DNA of 64,000 bases from PALSA-612 sp963846915 (GCA_963846915.1 CAWJXV010000009.1:496001-560000); one strand, 5' to 3'. Shown: positions 9,531 to 17,736, counted from the first letter of the stretch. Numbers and translations are program-made. The notes: generated by a model not told the origin, from the letters alone.

Positions 9531-10339
9531 GCTCGTCGTCGCTCGAAGAACGCCGTCGACTGTTCGCGAAGTACAAGGAGGACGTCAAGACGCGCGGGAA
9601 GTCGTTCTTCCCGCACGCGATGTTCCACGACACGGTCATGAGCCTGGTCGTGATCGTGATCATCATCGTGCTTGCGATCGTCTGGCACGAGACGGCCGAC
9701 GGCACCAAGGCCGGGCTGCTCGGCAAGGAGTACGACGACAAGGCCGACTCGGGCACGTTCTCGTTCGTCCCGCGGCCCGACTGGTACTTCTACTTCCTCT
9801 TCTACCTGCTCCGGGTCTTCAAGTGGCCCGACTCGGTCATCCTCGGCACGGTCGGGATCCCGACGATCGGCCTCGTGCTGCTGCTCGCGCTGCCGTTCTT
9901 CGACCGACGGACCGAACGGCGCCTCACACACCGGCCTGTCGCGGTCGTCGCGGCCATCCTCGTCGTGATTTCGATGGCCGTGCTGACCTGGAAGGGCGCG
10001 ACCGCGACCGAGTCGCTCGCCAGCGAGAACATCAAGAAGGTGCCGACGTGGATCAAGCAGAACAACCTGCCGCCGCGTGCAGTCCCCGGCGCGATCCTGT
10101 TCGCCAAGATCGGCTGCCTGAACTGCCACAGCTACCTCGGTACGGGCGGCGGCTACGCGGGTGCTCCCGACCTCTCGGCCGAGGGCGCGAAGAACAAGGG
10201 CATCGCCTTCCAGGTCGCCCACCTCAAGTGTCCGTCGTGCGTGAACCCCGGCTCGCCGATGCCGCCGTTCTCGGCTCTCGGCAATGCCAGGATCCTGTCG
10301 ATCGCGACCTTCCTGGAAGCCTCCAAGGGCGGGAAATAG
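9527..10339 (+). CDS. qcrC: Cytochrome b C-terminal domain fused to cytochrome c
   Basis: A 270-residue fusion. Residues ~1-165 match subunit IV of b6f complexes, including PDWYFYFLFYLLR at ~83 in place of PEWYF at the quinol-oxidation site, and three hydrophobic helices. After ~165 comes a single monohaem cytochrome c domain with CLNCH at ~197-201 and the likely axial methionine in SPMPPF. The domain also holds a CPSC pair of unknown role. This arrangement parallels the Bacillus QcrC and differs from the dihaem QcrC of most Actinobacteria. Start GTG 9527 overlaps the previous stop by 4 bases. Confidence 0.9.
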   Translation: MSSSSLEERRRLFAKYKEDVKTRGKSFFPHAMFHDTVMSLVVIVIIIVLAIVWHETADGTKAGLLGKEYDDKADSGTFSFVPRPDWYFYFLFYLLRVFKWPDSVILGTVGIPTIGLVLLLALPFFDRRTERRLTHRPVAVVAAILVVISMAVLTWKGATATESLASENIKKVPTWIKQNNLPPRAVPGAILFAKIGCLNCHSYLGTGGGYAGAPDLSAEGAKNKGIAFQVAHLKCPSCVNPGSPMPPFSALGNARILSIATFLEASKGGK

Positions 10340-10386
10340 CCGAGAAACGACCAGCCAGTCGGGACGGGCGACGATTTGCCGCGAAG

Positions 10387-10403
10387 CCCGGGCTTTGCCC
10401 GGG
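10387..10403 (+). terminator. Hairpin after bc-complex operon
   Basis: CCCGGGC, loop TTT, GCCCGGG: a perfect 7-bp GC stem 47 bases after the stop of the operon. There is no T-run, so it may terminate weakly or need Rho; no other candidate lies nearer. Confidence 0.45.
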
Positions 10404-10437
10404 TGTAGCTCGAGCCGCGTGGGACCCGCTCTCGAGG

Positions 10438-10477
10438 GGAAGGGGGCTCACGGGGGAAACCGGCCGTTTCCCCCGTG
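10438..10477 (+). repeat. Palindromic dispersed repeat, copy A
   Basis: A perfect 12-bp inverted repeat (CACGGGGGAAAC / GTTTCCCCCGTG) with a 5-base loop at 10449-10477, preceded by GAAGGGGGCT. A diverged copy lies in the opposite orientation at 33182-33222. It sits between the bc operon and ubiX and could also act as a transcription barrier. Confidence 0.65.
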
Positions 10478-10486
10478 TTAGACGAG

Positions 10487-10492
10487 TAGGCT
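10487..10492 (+). promoter_or_regulatory. -10-like TAGGCT before ubiX operon
   Basis: TAGGCT ends 6 bases before GTG 10499 and would start the whole menaquinone operon as a leaderless transcript, just after repeat copy A. Confidence 0.5.
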
Positions 10493-10498
10493 GCCGTT

Positions 10499-11092
10499 GT
10501 GCATGTCTTCCTCGGCATCACGGGAGCGTCGGGGGCGCCGTACGCGGCCCGGCTGCTCGAGGCGCTGACCGCGGCGGACTGCGAGGTCGGCGTGTGCGCG
10601 TCGACGGCCGCGATCGAGGTGCTGGCGACCGAGCTCTACGGCGACGCGCGGCTCTCGCGGGACGAGACGCTGGCGCGCTTCCTCGAGCACGCTGGCGAGG
10701 GCCGGGTGACGCTGTACGACGAGCGCGACTGGCGGGCGCCGTACGCGAGCGGCTCCGCGCGCGTCGACGCCTACGTGATCTGCCCGTGCTCGATGGGGAC
10801 GCTCGGTGCGCTCGCGTCCGGTGTGATGTCGAACCTGATCCAGCGCGCGGCCAGCGTGGCGCTCAAGGAAGGCCGCCGGCTCGTCGTCATGCCGCGCGAG
10901 ACGCCGCTCTCGGACATCCACCTCGAGAACATGCTGCGGCTGCGCCGCGCGGGCGCCACGATCCTCTTCCTCGCGCCCGGCTTCTACCACGGCGCCGAGA
11001 CCGTCGACGACCTCGTGGACTTCATCGTCGCGCGCTGTCTCGACCAACTCGGGCTCGAGCACTCCCTGACCCGGCGGTGGGGACAATCATGA
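10499..11092 (+). CDS. ubiX: UbiX flavin prenyltransferase
   Basis: A 197-residue flavin prenyltransferase that joins dimethylallyl phosphate to FMN to make the UbiD cofactor. Motifs: GITGASGAPYAARL at the N-terminus (FMN phosphate site), PCSMGTLGALASG, and PRETPLSDIHLENM. Starts at GTG 10499. First gene of a run in which menG, a prenyl synthase, mqnA, a radical SAM gene and mqnC follow with overlapping or near-overlapping ends, so its cofactor most likely serves a menaquinone-pathway UbiD, such as that at 6256. Confidence 0.92.
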   Translation: MHVFLGITGASGAPYAARLLEALTAADCEVGVCASTAAIEVLATELYGDARLSRDETLARFLEHAGEGRVTLYDERDWRAPYASGSARVDAYVICPCSMGTLGALASGVMSNLIQRAASVALKEGRRLVVMPRETPLSDIHLENMLRLRRAGATILFLAPGFYHGAETVDDLVDFIVARCLDQLGLEHSLTRRWGQS

Positions 11093-11778
11093 GTGTCGAG
11101 ACGGGCAGGCTCGACGCGCCCGAGGTGAGGTCGATGTTCGACCGGATCGCCCCCGTCTACGACGTGATGAACCGCGTCATGACCGCAGGCCTCGACCAGC
11201 ACTGGCGGCGCGAGACGGTCAAGGCGGTCGTGCGGCCGGGAGACCGCGTGCTCGACGGCTGCTGCGGCACGGGCGACCTCGCCGTGGCGGCCGTGAAGGC
11301 CGGTGCGCGGGAGGTGGTCGGGCTCGATTTCTCCCCCCGCATGCTCGAGCGCGCCCGCGCCAAGCAACACAGTGTTACTTGGATCGAGGGCGACCTGCTC
11401 GACCTGCCGTTTGCGGACGGGGACTTCGACTCGGCCACGGTCGGCTTCGGCGTTCGCAACGTCGCCGACCTGACAGCGGGGCTCGCCGAGCTCAGGCGCG
11501 TGCTGAAGCCCGGCGGCAGGCTCGGCATCCTCGAGATCACGACGCCGACCGGGTTCCTGGCGCCGTTCTACCGGCTCTGGTTCGACCGGATCGTGCCGCT
11601 CCTCGGCAAGGCGTTCAAGGGCGGCGCAGCGTATACGTACCTGCCCGCAAGCGTACGGCGCTTCCCGGGGCCGGACGAGCTCGCGGGGATGCTGCGCTCA
11701 GCCGGGTTCGAGGACGTCGCCTACCGCACGTTCGCGGGCGGCATCGTCGCGCTGCACACTGGGGTCGCAGCCGGGTGA
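11089..11778 (+). CDS. menG: Demethylmenaquinone methyltransferase
   Basis: A 229-residue class I SAM methyltransferase of the UbiE/MenG type, catalysing the last C-methylation of menaquinone. Motifs: MFDRIAPVYDVMNRVM, VLDGCCGTGDLA (SAM binding; DGCCGTGD, usually DVACGTGD), FGVRNVAD and LKPGGRLGILEIT. It starts at ATG 11089 overlapping the ubiX stop (ATGA). Codons 92-99 include a palindromic 23-mer, GCAACACAGTGTTACTTGG.., that recurs almost exactly in front of fumB at 31854; this is described separately. Confidence 0.93.
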   Translation: MSVETGRLDAPEVRSMFDRIAPVYDVMNRVMTAGLDQHWRRETVKAVVRPGDRVLDGCCGTGDLAVAAVKAGAREVVGLDFSPRMLERARAKQHSVTWIEGDLLDLPFADGDFDSATVGFGVRNVADLTAGLAELRRVLKPGGRLGILEITTPTGFLAPFYRLWFDRIVPLLGKAFKGGAAYTYLPASVRRFPGPDELAGMLRSAGFEDVAYRTFAGGIVALHTGVAAG

Positions 11779-11791
11779 CGGTGCTCGCGCG

Positions 11792-12709
11792 GTGACAGTG
11801 CTGGCTTCCATTCGGGAGGCACCCGGGCTCGAGTCCTACCTGGACGAGCTCGAGGAGCGGCTCCAGGAGACGGTCGCGAGCCATCCTGGCGTCGTCTCCG
11901 CGGTCGGGGCGGACGCGCTCGCCGCAGGAGGCAAGCGCCTGCGCCCGATGCTCGTGTTCCTCTCCTCGCGCCGCGAGGAGGAGCCTTCGCTGGCCGCGGG
12001 GGTCGCGGTCGAGCTGATCCACATGGCGACGCTCGTCCACGACGACCTGATCGACGGGGCGCGGTTTCGCCGTGGACGCGCCGCCGCCTGGGCCGCGTAC
12101 GGGCCTGACGCCGCCCGCGCCGCGGGTGACTACCTGTTCGCGCGCGCGTTCTCCGAGCTGGCCGCGACCGGCGACCCGCACGCCGTCGCCCTGCTCGCCG
12201 ACGCGACGCTCTGCCTCGCGCGCGGCGAGGCGCTGCAGCGGCGCCAGACCCACGACCCGGACACGACGGTCGAGAGCTACCTCGAGCGCTGCGAGCTGAA
12301 GACCGCGAAGCTGTTCGAGGCCGCCTGCCTGCTCGGATCCGGCGGCCGCGACCCGGCGCTCGGGCGCTTCGGGCTCGCGCTCGGCATCGCCTTCCAGATC
12401 ACCGACGACATCCTCGACTGCACGGGCGACGGCCTCGAGACCGGCAAGATCGCGGGCGTCGACCTCCGCGAGGGCACGCCGACGCTGCCGCTGCTCCTGG
12501 CCGCGCGCGAGGACGAAGCCGTCCGCGCCGCGCTCGCCGGCGGGCCGCTCGACGGCGCCCTCGTCCGGGTCGCCGCCACGACCGCGCTGCCCAGCTCGCG
12601 CTCGACCGCGCTCGACTACGCTCGCCGAGCGCGAAGCTGTCTCGACGGCCAGCTCCACCGCGACGAGCTCGAGGCTCTCGCCGACCTCGTGGTGCACAGG
12701 CACTCATGA
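11792..12709 (+). CDS. Polyprenyl diphosphate synthase
   Basis: A 305-residue trans-isoprenyl diphosphate synthase (IspB/HepS family) that would build the menaquinone side chain. First Asp-rich motif DDLID at 84-88 followed by RRGR; second motif DDILD at 205-209 preceded by FQIT. The chain-length residues before the first motif (VELIHMATLVH) lack bulky aromatics, compatible with a long product. GTG 11792 lies 13 bases after menG. Context makes menaquinone tail synthesis by far the likeliest role. Confidence 0.9.
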   Translation: MTVLASIREAPGLESYLDELEERLQETVASHPGVVSAVGADALAAGGKRLRPMLVFLSSRREEEPSLAAGVAVELIHMATLVHDDLIDGARFRRGRAAAWAAYGPDAARAAGDYLFARAFSELAATGDPHAVALLADATLCLARGEALQRRQTHDPDTTVESYLERCELKTAKLFEAACLLGSGGRDPALGRFGLALGIAFQITDDILDCTGDGLETGKIAGVDLREGTPTLPLLLAAREDEAVRAALAGGPLDGALVRVAATTALPSSRSTALDYARRARSCLDGQLHRDELEALADLVVHRHS

Positions 12710-13476
12710 CGATGATCCGTCTCGGCCGCATCAGCTACGTGAACATGGCGCCGGTCTTCTACCGGCTCGAAGCCGAGGTCGTCGAGGTGCAGGGCGTGCC
12801 GACCGACCTCAACCGGCGGCTCGTCGCAGGCGAGATCGACCTGGCGCCGATCTCGTCGATCGAGTACGCGCGGAACGCGGCGACGCTCCGCATCCTGCCG
12901 CGGCTCTGCGTGTCGTCCGAAGGCGCCGTCGACTCGATCCAGCTCGTGTCGCGCGTCCCGCTCGAGCGCGTGCGCACCGTGGCGGTCACGCCCGAGAGCG
13001 CCACGTCCGTCGTGCTGACGAAGGTGCTCCTCCCGGACGCCGACCACGTGCCGCTCGGGGAAGAGGCCGACGCGAAGCTCCTGATCGGCGACGCGGCGCT
13101 GAAGAGCGCGTTCGAGGACCCGACGCCGCACTTCGACCTCGGCCGGCTCTGGCTCGAGCGGACCGGCCTGCCGATGGTGTTCGCGGTCTGGGCCGCGCCC
13201 GATCCGCCGGTCCCGGGCACGGCCGAGCTCGAGGACGCGCTCGTCGAGTCGGTCCGCATCGCGCGCGCCGAGCCCGAGCAGCTCGCCTACGAGGCGAGCG
13301 AGCGCTACGGCTACCCTGCCGGCTTCCTCGCGCGCTACTTCGAGAAGCTTCGCTACCGCTTCGGCCCCCGTGAGCGTGCCGGCCTGTACACGTTCCTCGA
13401 GATGGCGCACGAGGTCGGCGAGCTCGATCGGATCCCCGAGCTGCGCTTCGTCCACGAGGAGCCGGTGACGGCGTGA
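12706..13476 (+). CDS. mqnA: Chorismate dehydratase (futalosine pathway)
   Basis: A 256-residue periplasmic-binding-protein-fold enzyme matching MqnA, which dehydrates chorismate to 3-[(1-carboxyvinyl)oxy]benzoate, the entry step of futalosine-dependent menaquinone synthesis. The N-terminus RLGRISYVNMAPVFY and the segment DLAPISSIEYAR are characteristic. The ATG overlaps the prenyl synthase stop (ATGA), and its own stop overlaps the next GTG. The related MqnD is less likely because of the SYVNMAPV opening. Confidence 0.9.
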   Translation: MTMIRLGRISYVNMAPVFYRLEAEVVEVQGVPTDLNRRLVAGEIDLAPISSIEYARNAATLRILPRLCVSSEGAVDSIQLVSRVPLERVRTVAVTPESATSVVLTKVLLPDADHVPLGEEADAKLLIGDAALKSAFEDPTPHFDLGRLWLERTGLPMVFAVWAAPDPPVPGTAELEDALVESVRIARAEPEQLAYEASERYGYPAGFLARYFEKLRYRFGPRERAGLYTFLEMAHEVGELDRIPELRFVHEEPVTA

Positions 13477-14795
13477 GCGAGCGCCTGTCGCTGATCGAGT
13501 CGCTGATGGAGCGCTTCCCGGGCGTGCCGCGCGAGGCCGTGCTCAAGGAGGACCTGCTCCGGACGGGCATCGCGTTCACAGAAGCCGCGCTCAGCGACAA
13601 CCTCGACGGCGCGGTCAAGCCGAAGTCGTACTTCATCTTCTCCTTCGACCAGCAGCCGCTCGCGAACCTCGGCGAGGCTGCGACGCGCCGGCCGCCGGAG
13701 GAGATCGCGCTGACCGGCGGGCCGTACGGCTTCCGCCGCACGATCGTCTCGGTGCGCGTGAACCCGGGCTCGCCGTACCGCGTCGGCCGCGACGAGGACG
13801 GAGAGCTCCGCCTGGCCGTCGACGACAGTCCGCTCGCCGACGTGACCCTCCCGCCGATGCCCGAGTACTACCGGCACACGCTCGCGAACGGCAAGACGGT
13901 GATGGAGACGGCCCCGACGATCCAGTGGGGCTACCTGATCTACCTCACCGTGCTGCGGCTCTGCCAGTACTTCGGCGCCAAGGAGGAGTGCCAGTTCTGC
14001 GACATCAACCACAACTGGCGCCAACACAAGCAGGCGGGCCGCCCGTACACGGGGATCAAGCCGGTCGAGGACGTGCTCGAGGCGCTGACGCTGATCGACG
14101 AGTACGACACACAGAAGGCGAGCCACGCGTACACGCTCACCGGCGGCTCCGTCACGAGCAAGGTCGACGGGCTCGAGGAGGCCGACTTCTACGGGCGCTA
14201 CGCGCAGGCGATCGAGGAACGCTTCCCCGGCCGCTGGATCGGCAAGGTCGTCGCGCAGGCGCTCCCGCGCGAGGCTGTCCAGCGCTACCGCGACTACGGC
14301 ATCTCCATCTACCACCCGAACTACGAGGTCTGGGACGAGCGGCTGTTCAAGATCATCTGCCCGGGCAAGGAGCGCTACGTCGGGCGGGCCGAGTGGCACC
14401 GGCGGATCCTCGAGGCGGCCGAGGTGTTCGGCCCGCGGCACGTGATCCCGAACTTCGTCGCCGGCGTCGAGATGGCGCGGCCCCACGGGTTCGAAAGCAT
14501 CGACGCCGCGATCGCGAGCACGGTCGAGGGGCTCGACTTCTTCATGAGCCGCGGAGTCACGCCCCGCTTCACCACCTGGTGCCCGGAGCCGTCGACGCCG
14601 CTCGGCCGCGACAACCCGGCCGGCGCGCCGCTCGAGTACCACGTGCGCCTGCTCGAGGCCTACCGCGACACGCTGGAGAAGCACGGTCTCAAGCCTCCTC
14701 CCGGCTACGGCACGGCCGGCGCGGGCAACGCGGTCTTCTCGGTCAGCTCGTTCATGGACGTGCTCGCGCCCGAGACAACGGCGGTGCCGGCGTGA
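13473..14795 (+). CDS. Radical SAM protein with CX8CX2C motif in mqn operon
   Basis: A 440-residue radical SAM enzyme placed between mqnA and mqnC with 4-base overlaps on both sides. The cluster cysteines are C164, C173 and C176 in CQYFGAKEECQFC, a spacing of CX8CX2C in place of the usual CX3CX2C. The ~160-residue N-terminal extension before the motif is not found in MqnC or MqnE. After the motif come DINHNW, a GGSVTSK segment fitting the SAM-binding GGE-type strand, and a TIM-barrel-like pattern up to FTTWCPEPSTPLG. I do not know its reaction. It might stand in for MqnE, or do another step of quinone or cofactor maturation; mqnE is not seen in the window. Confidence 0.85.
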   Translation: MSERLSLIESLMERFPGVPREAVLKEDLLRTGIAFTEAALSDNLDGAVKPKSYFIFSFDQQPLANLGEAATRRPPEEIALTGGPYGFRRTIVSVRVNPGSPYRVGRDEDGELRLAVDDSPLADVTLPPMPEYYRHTLANGKTVMETAPTIQWGYLIYLTVLRLCQYFGAKEECQFCDINHNWRQHKQAGRPYTGIKPVEDVLEALTLIDEYDTQKASHAYTLTGGSVTSKVDGLEEADFYGRYAQAIEERFPGRWIGKVVAQALPREAVQRYRDYGISIYHPNYEVWDERLFKIICPGKERYVGRAEWHRRILEAAEVFGPRHVIPNFVAGVEMARPHGFESIDAAIASTVEGLDFFMSRGVTPRFTTWCPEPSTPLGRDNPAGAPLEYHVRLLEAYRDTLEKHGLKPPPGYGTAGAGNAVFSVSSFMDVLAPETTAVPA

Positions 14796-15832
14796 CGCGC
14801 ATCACGATCGACGAGGCGGCCCGGCTCTGGAACGAGGCGACGGACGACGAGTTGATCGAACGCGCCCAGGCCGTGCGGGCGCAGTGGCACCGGCCCGACC
14901 ACGCGACCTACATGGTCATGCGGATCATCAACTACACGAACGTCTGTGTCGCGCAGTGCGACTACTGCGCCTTCTACGTGCTCCCGAACCAGGACGGCGG
15001 CTATGTCCTCTCTCGCGAGGACGTGTTCGCGAAGATCGACGAGCTCGTCGACGTCGGCGGCGACCTCGTCGGCTTCAACGGCGGCTTCAACCCGAAGCTG
15101 CCGCTCGAGTACTACTGCGACCTCTTCCACTCGGTGCGCGAGCGCTACGGCGAGCGGGTCGAGTTCTATGCGCTGACGATCGCCGAGTTCGTCTTCCTCG
15201 CCGACCGTGCCGGGCTCACGTACGCCGAGGCCGCCGTCCGGCTCCGGGACGCGGGCGTGCACTGGGTCACCGGCGGCGGCAGCGAGATCCTCACCGAGGA
15301 CTTTCGCAAGCGGCACGCCAAGTGGAAGTACACGGTCTCCGACTACTTCGAGGCGCAGCGGGCGATCGTCGAGAGCGGTATGCGCACGACGGCGACGATG
15401 GTGATCGGGTTCGACGAGACCCTGGACGAGCGGCTCGAGCACCTGCAGCGGACGCGCGACTTCCAGGACGCGTGCCTCGCCGACGGCCTCGAAGGCCTGT
15501 TCTCGTTCCTCTGCTGGACGTACAAGCCGTACGGCACCGCGTTCGGCGGACGCGAGATCTCCGGCCACGAGTACCAGCGGCACATCGCGCTCAGCCGCAT
15601 CTTCCTCGACAACGTCAAGCACGTGCGCACGTCGGTGCTGACGCAGAACGAGGAGGCCTTTCGGGCGCTCGACTTCGGCGCCGACGACTTCGACCTCCCG
15701 ATCGAGGACGAGGTGACGCAGAAGGCGGGCGCACGCATCGACCTCGACCTCGAGCGGCTGCTCGAGGTGCCGCGGCGGCTCGGCTACACCGTCGAGTACC
15801 GCCGCGCCGAGCGGCCGAAGGTGCTCGCGTGA
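14792..15832 (+). CDS. mqnC: Cyclic dehypoxanthine futalosine synthase
   Basis: Radical SAM enzyme of 346 residues with INYTNVCVAQCDYCAFY; the CX3CX2C cysteines are C51, C55 and C58. The motif YTNVC..CDYCAFY and the distal FLCWTYKPYGT fit MqnC, which cyclises dehypoxanthine futalosine in menaquinone synthesis. GTG 14792 overlaps the preceding radical SAM gene by 4 bases. Alternative: aminofutalosine synthase MqnE, less likely because of the length and the NYTNVC sequence. Confidence 0.9.
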   Translation: MTRITIDEAARLWNEATDDELIERAQAVRAQWHRPDHATYMVMRIINYTNVCVAQCDYCAFYVLPNQDGGYVLSREDVFAKIDELVDVGGDLVGFNGGFNPKLPLEYYCDLFHSVRERYGERVEFYALTIAEFVFLADRAGLTYAEAAVRLRDAGVHWVTGGGSEILTEDFRKRHAKWKYTVSDYFEAQRAIVESGMRTTATMVIGFDETLDERLEHLQRTRDFQDACLADGLEGLFSFLCWTYKPYGTAFGGREISGHEYQRHIALSRIFLDNVKHVRTSVLTQNEEAFRALDFGADDFDLPIEDEVTQKAGARIDLDLERLLEVPRRLGYTVEYRRAERPKVLA

Positions 15833-16305
15833 TCCGAAAGGCGGCGCTCGCCGCGTCGATCGCCTGCGCGACGGGCCTCGTCGTCGGCCTCGACCCGGCC
15901 TCCTCGCAGACGTCTGCCTGCCGGCCCAGCCAGTCGCTCGGGGGCGGGCCTTTCGCGACGAGCGGCGCGTCGTTCCTGCGCCGCTCGCACATCGGCCGCG
16001 GCCACGTGCTGACGGGGCGAGTCCTCCGGTACCCAGACTGCACGCCGCTCAAGGGAGCGGTTGTCGACTTCTGGCAGGAGAGCCCGAACGGCAGCTACGA
16101 CCGGCGAGGCCAGGCCAGCGTCGTCGTGGGCCGGACGGGTGCGTTCCGCCTCGAGGGACCGCGGCCGCCGTCCGAAGGCGGGCGGCCCTCGCATATCCAC
16201 ATCCGCGTGACCGCGGGCGGCTACGCGGACTTCGTGACGACCTACTTCCTGCGGCCCGGCGAGCGGAGCGGCCGCATCACGATCGTCCTCGTCTCGGGCC
16301 TCTGA
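15829..16305 (+). CDS. Secreted intradiol-dioxygenase-like protein
   Basis: A 158-residue protein with an N-terminal signal peptide (basic MIRK, hydrophobic core to about residue 25) and the fold pattern of intradiol ring-cleavage dioxygenases: G..LTGRVL, DFWQESPNGSYD (first iron tyrosine in GSYD) and PSHIHIRV (two histidine ligands), plus YADFVTTYF. It is shorter than catechol or protocatechuate dioxygenases and secreted, as in an uncharacterised actinobacterial subgroup. It overlaps mqnC by 4 bases, yet quinone synthesis needs no such step, so co-transcription may be coincidental. Substrate unknown. Confidence 0.8.
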   Translation: MIRKAALAASIACATGLVVGLDPASSQTSACRPSQSLGGGPFATSGASFLRRSHIGRGHVLTGRVLRYPDCTPLKGAVVDFWQESPNGSYDRRGQASVVVGRTGAFRLEGPRPPSEGGRPSHIHIRVTAGGYADFVTTYFLRPGERSGRITIVLVSGL

Positions 16306-16829
16306 CCGGCGACGCCACCGGCCGGCGAGTCCTCGTCCGCGCGGCGACGCCCGACGACGCCCAGGCGATCGCGCGGATCTACAACGAGGGAATCGAGGAC
16401 CGCGTCGGCACCTTCGAGACCGAGGCCCGGTCGGCGGACGACGTGCTCGGCTGGATCGAGGCGGGCTACCCGCTCGTCGTCGCGGAGGACGAAGCGAGTG
16501 AGCTCGGAGCCTGGGCGTCCGCGCCGCCGTACCGGGCGCATCGCCCCGCCTATGCGGGCGTCGCGGACTTCTCGATCTACGTCGCGCGGTCGGCGCGCGG
16601 GCAAGGCCTGGGGAAGACGACACTCGCGGCGCTGATCGACGAGGCACAGGGACGCGGCTACTGGAAGCTCGTCAGCCGCATCTTCCCGGAGAACGAGGCG
16701 TCGCTCAGGCTCTGCCGCTCGCTCGGCTTTCGCGAGGTCGGGACGTACCGCCGCCACGCGAAGCTGGACGGCATCTGGCGCGACGTCGTGATCGTCGAGC
16801 TGCTGCTGGACGACGCGGCCGGTGGCTGA
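16302..16829 (+). CDS. GNAT N-acetyltransferase
   Basis: A GNAT-fold acetyltransferase, closest in pattern to the phosphinothricin acetyltransferase (PAT/Bar-like) subgroup: VRAATPDDAQAIARIYNEGIEDRVGTFE, SIYVARSARGQGLGKTTL (acetyl-CoA loop R-G-Q-G-L-G-K), and FPENEASLRLCRSLGF. The first in-frame GTG (16443) would delete about 47 residues of the fold. The only plausible initiator upstream is CTG 16302, which overlaps the previous stop as CTGA like other gene pairs here, giving 175 residues. Substrate unknown; amine or amino-acid detoxification is likely. Last gene of the operon. Confidence 0.8.
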   Translation: MTGDATGRRVLVRAATPDDAQAIARIYNEGIEDRVGTFETEARSADDVLGWIEAGYPLVVAEDEASELGAWASAPPYRAHRPAYAGVADFSIYVARSARGQGLGKTTLAALIDEAQGRGYWKLVSRIFPENEASLRLCRSLGFREVGTYRRHAKLDGIWRDVVIVELLLDDAAGG

Positions 16830-16834
16830 GAGGG

Positions 16835-16989
16835 TTGAGGTGAAATTGCGCCGACGTTGGGGGCGATCCAGGCCAAGCCGGGCGGTGTGGCCGGTCCGCG
16901 TCGCGTAGCGGCGCTACGTGTCGCGACCGGACGCGCCGATCCGGCGCCGTGCGTGGGGCGTCATCCGATCCGGTGGAATTTCACATCAA
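16835..16989. repeat. ~155-bp imperfect palindrome, MITE-like
   Basis: The ends TTGAGGTGAAATT (16835-16847) and AATTTCACATCAA (16977-16989) pair with 12 of 13 matches, and the exact middle (16904-16918) is CGTAGC-GGC-GCTACG. The arms between pair partially (for example CCGGTC near 16891 with GACCGG near 16926). It lies just after a GNAT gene in a gene-poor stretch. No coding frame of note inside. Could be a miniature inverted-repeat element or a structured RNA. Confidence 0.6.
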
Positions 16990-17000
16990 GTCTCTAGGTG

Positions 17001-17219
17001 CTACCTCATGGCCGATCGCCAGGCTCGAGCTTCCTTTCTCAGCCAGCGCACGGCGTCGGGCAGCTCTCCGGAGCGTTCCAGCACGTCGGCGGCATCGTCC
17101 AGCACATCCGCGAAACGAGCTCTTTCTCGCTCTCGCCACGGCGGCCTTCTGGGGAGAATCGACGCCGGCGAGACCTCGACTTGGGGTCGTGCCGAGCTGT
17201 TGATGTCGGTGTGCTCCAC
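17001..17219 (-). CDS. Possible small unknown protein (72 aa)
   Basis: An open frame of 72 codons ending 11 bases beyond the palindromic element. The second half, ADVLDDAADVLERSGELP then DAVRWLRKEARAWRSAMR, looks like a real amphipathic helical pair, but the first 30 residues are low-quality and third positions are less G/C-rich than neighbours. It may be a genuine small gene of foreign origin, a remnant, or chance. The rest of 16990-17352 holds nothing I can support. Confidence 0.3.
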   Translation of the reverse strand: MEHTDINSSARPQVEVSPASILPRRPPWRERERARFADVLDDAADVLERSGELPDAVRWLRKEARAWRSAMR

Positions 17220-17352
17220 CTGCCGGTCCGATCCGTTTGCGCGCAGGAGCGTACACCGGCGTCGAGCTCCGATTGATTGTGTTTCGGTTTACTCCTGAAC
17301 GATCGAGGTCGCGGCTCGTCTCGGCCCCGTTCCTCGCGCCAGGGTGGCGCCG

Positions 17353-17736
17353 CTAGAGGAGCTCGCTCTCGTACTTGCGGAAGACGGCGGGGAAGTCCTT
17401 CGGGTTCCCGTCGTGGAGCTCGTGGAGCAGGTCGGCGATCCGGCGCGGGATCACGAGCAGATAGCGCGTCGGGCCGTCCTGCGCGTTCCAGTACGCGTGC
17501 GCGGTGCCGGCCGGGGCGAACACCGCGTCTCCCGGCCCCGCCTCGACCTCCTCGTCGCCGACGCGGAAGCCGAGCCGTCCGTCGAGCACGTACCAGCACT
17601 CGTCGTCGGCGTGGTGGACATGGAACGGCGCGATCGGGCGATCGCGGCTCGTGCCGCCCTCGTCCGTCCAGTCGACGAGCACGAACGAGGCCGTGTCGGA
17701 CCCCGCGCTCCGTCCGGCGAGTGGCGAAAAAAGCAT
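17353..17736 (-). CDS. Cupin-domain protein
   Basis: A 127-residue single-domain cupin. Metal-ligand motifs are HVHHADDECWYVLDG (HxH..E) and the later PAGTAHAYWN histidine. C-terminal ~30 residues (RRIADLLHELHDG...) form helices. Function unknown; cupins of this size include isomerases, dioxygenases and sensors. ATG 17736 is chosen since a TACCGT hexamer ends 6 bases before it; a longer frame would run through a palindromic repeat. Confidence 0.8.
   Translation of the reverse strand: MLFSPLAGRSAGSDTASFVLVDWTDEGGTSRDRPIAPFHVHHADDECWYVLDGRLGFRVGDEEVEAGPGDAVFAPAGTAHAYWNAQDGPTRYLLVIPRRIADLLHELHDGNPKDFPAVFRKYESELL

Noticed and set aside
16830..17352. tRNA or other standard RNA gene in the gene-poor stretch
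   Set aside because: No cloverleaf, no GTTCRANNC-like T-loop with matching acceptor stem and no CCA-adjacent stem could be found by eye.
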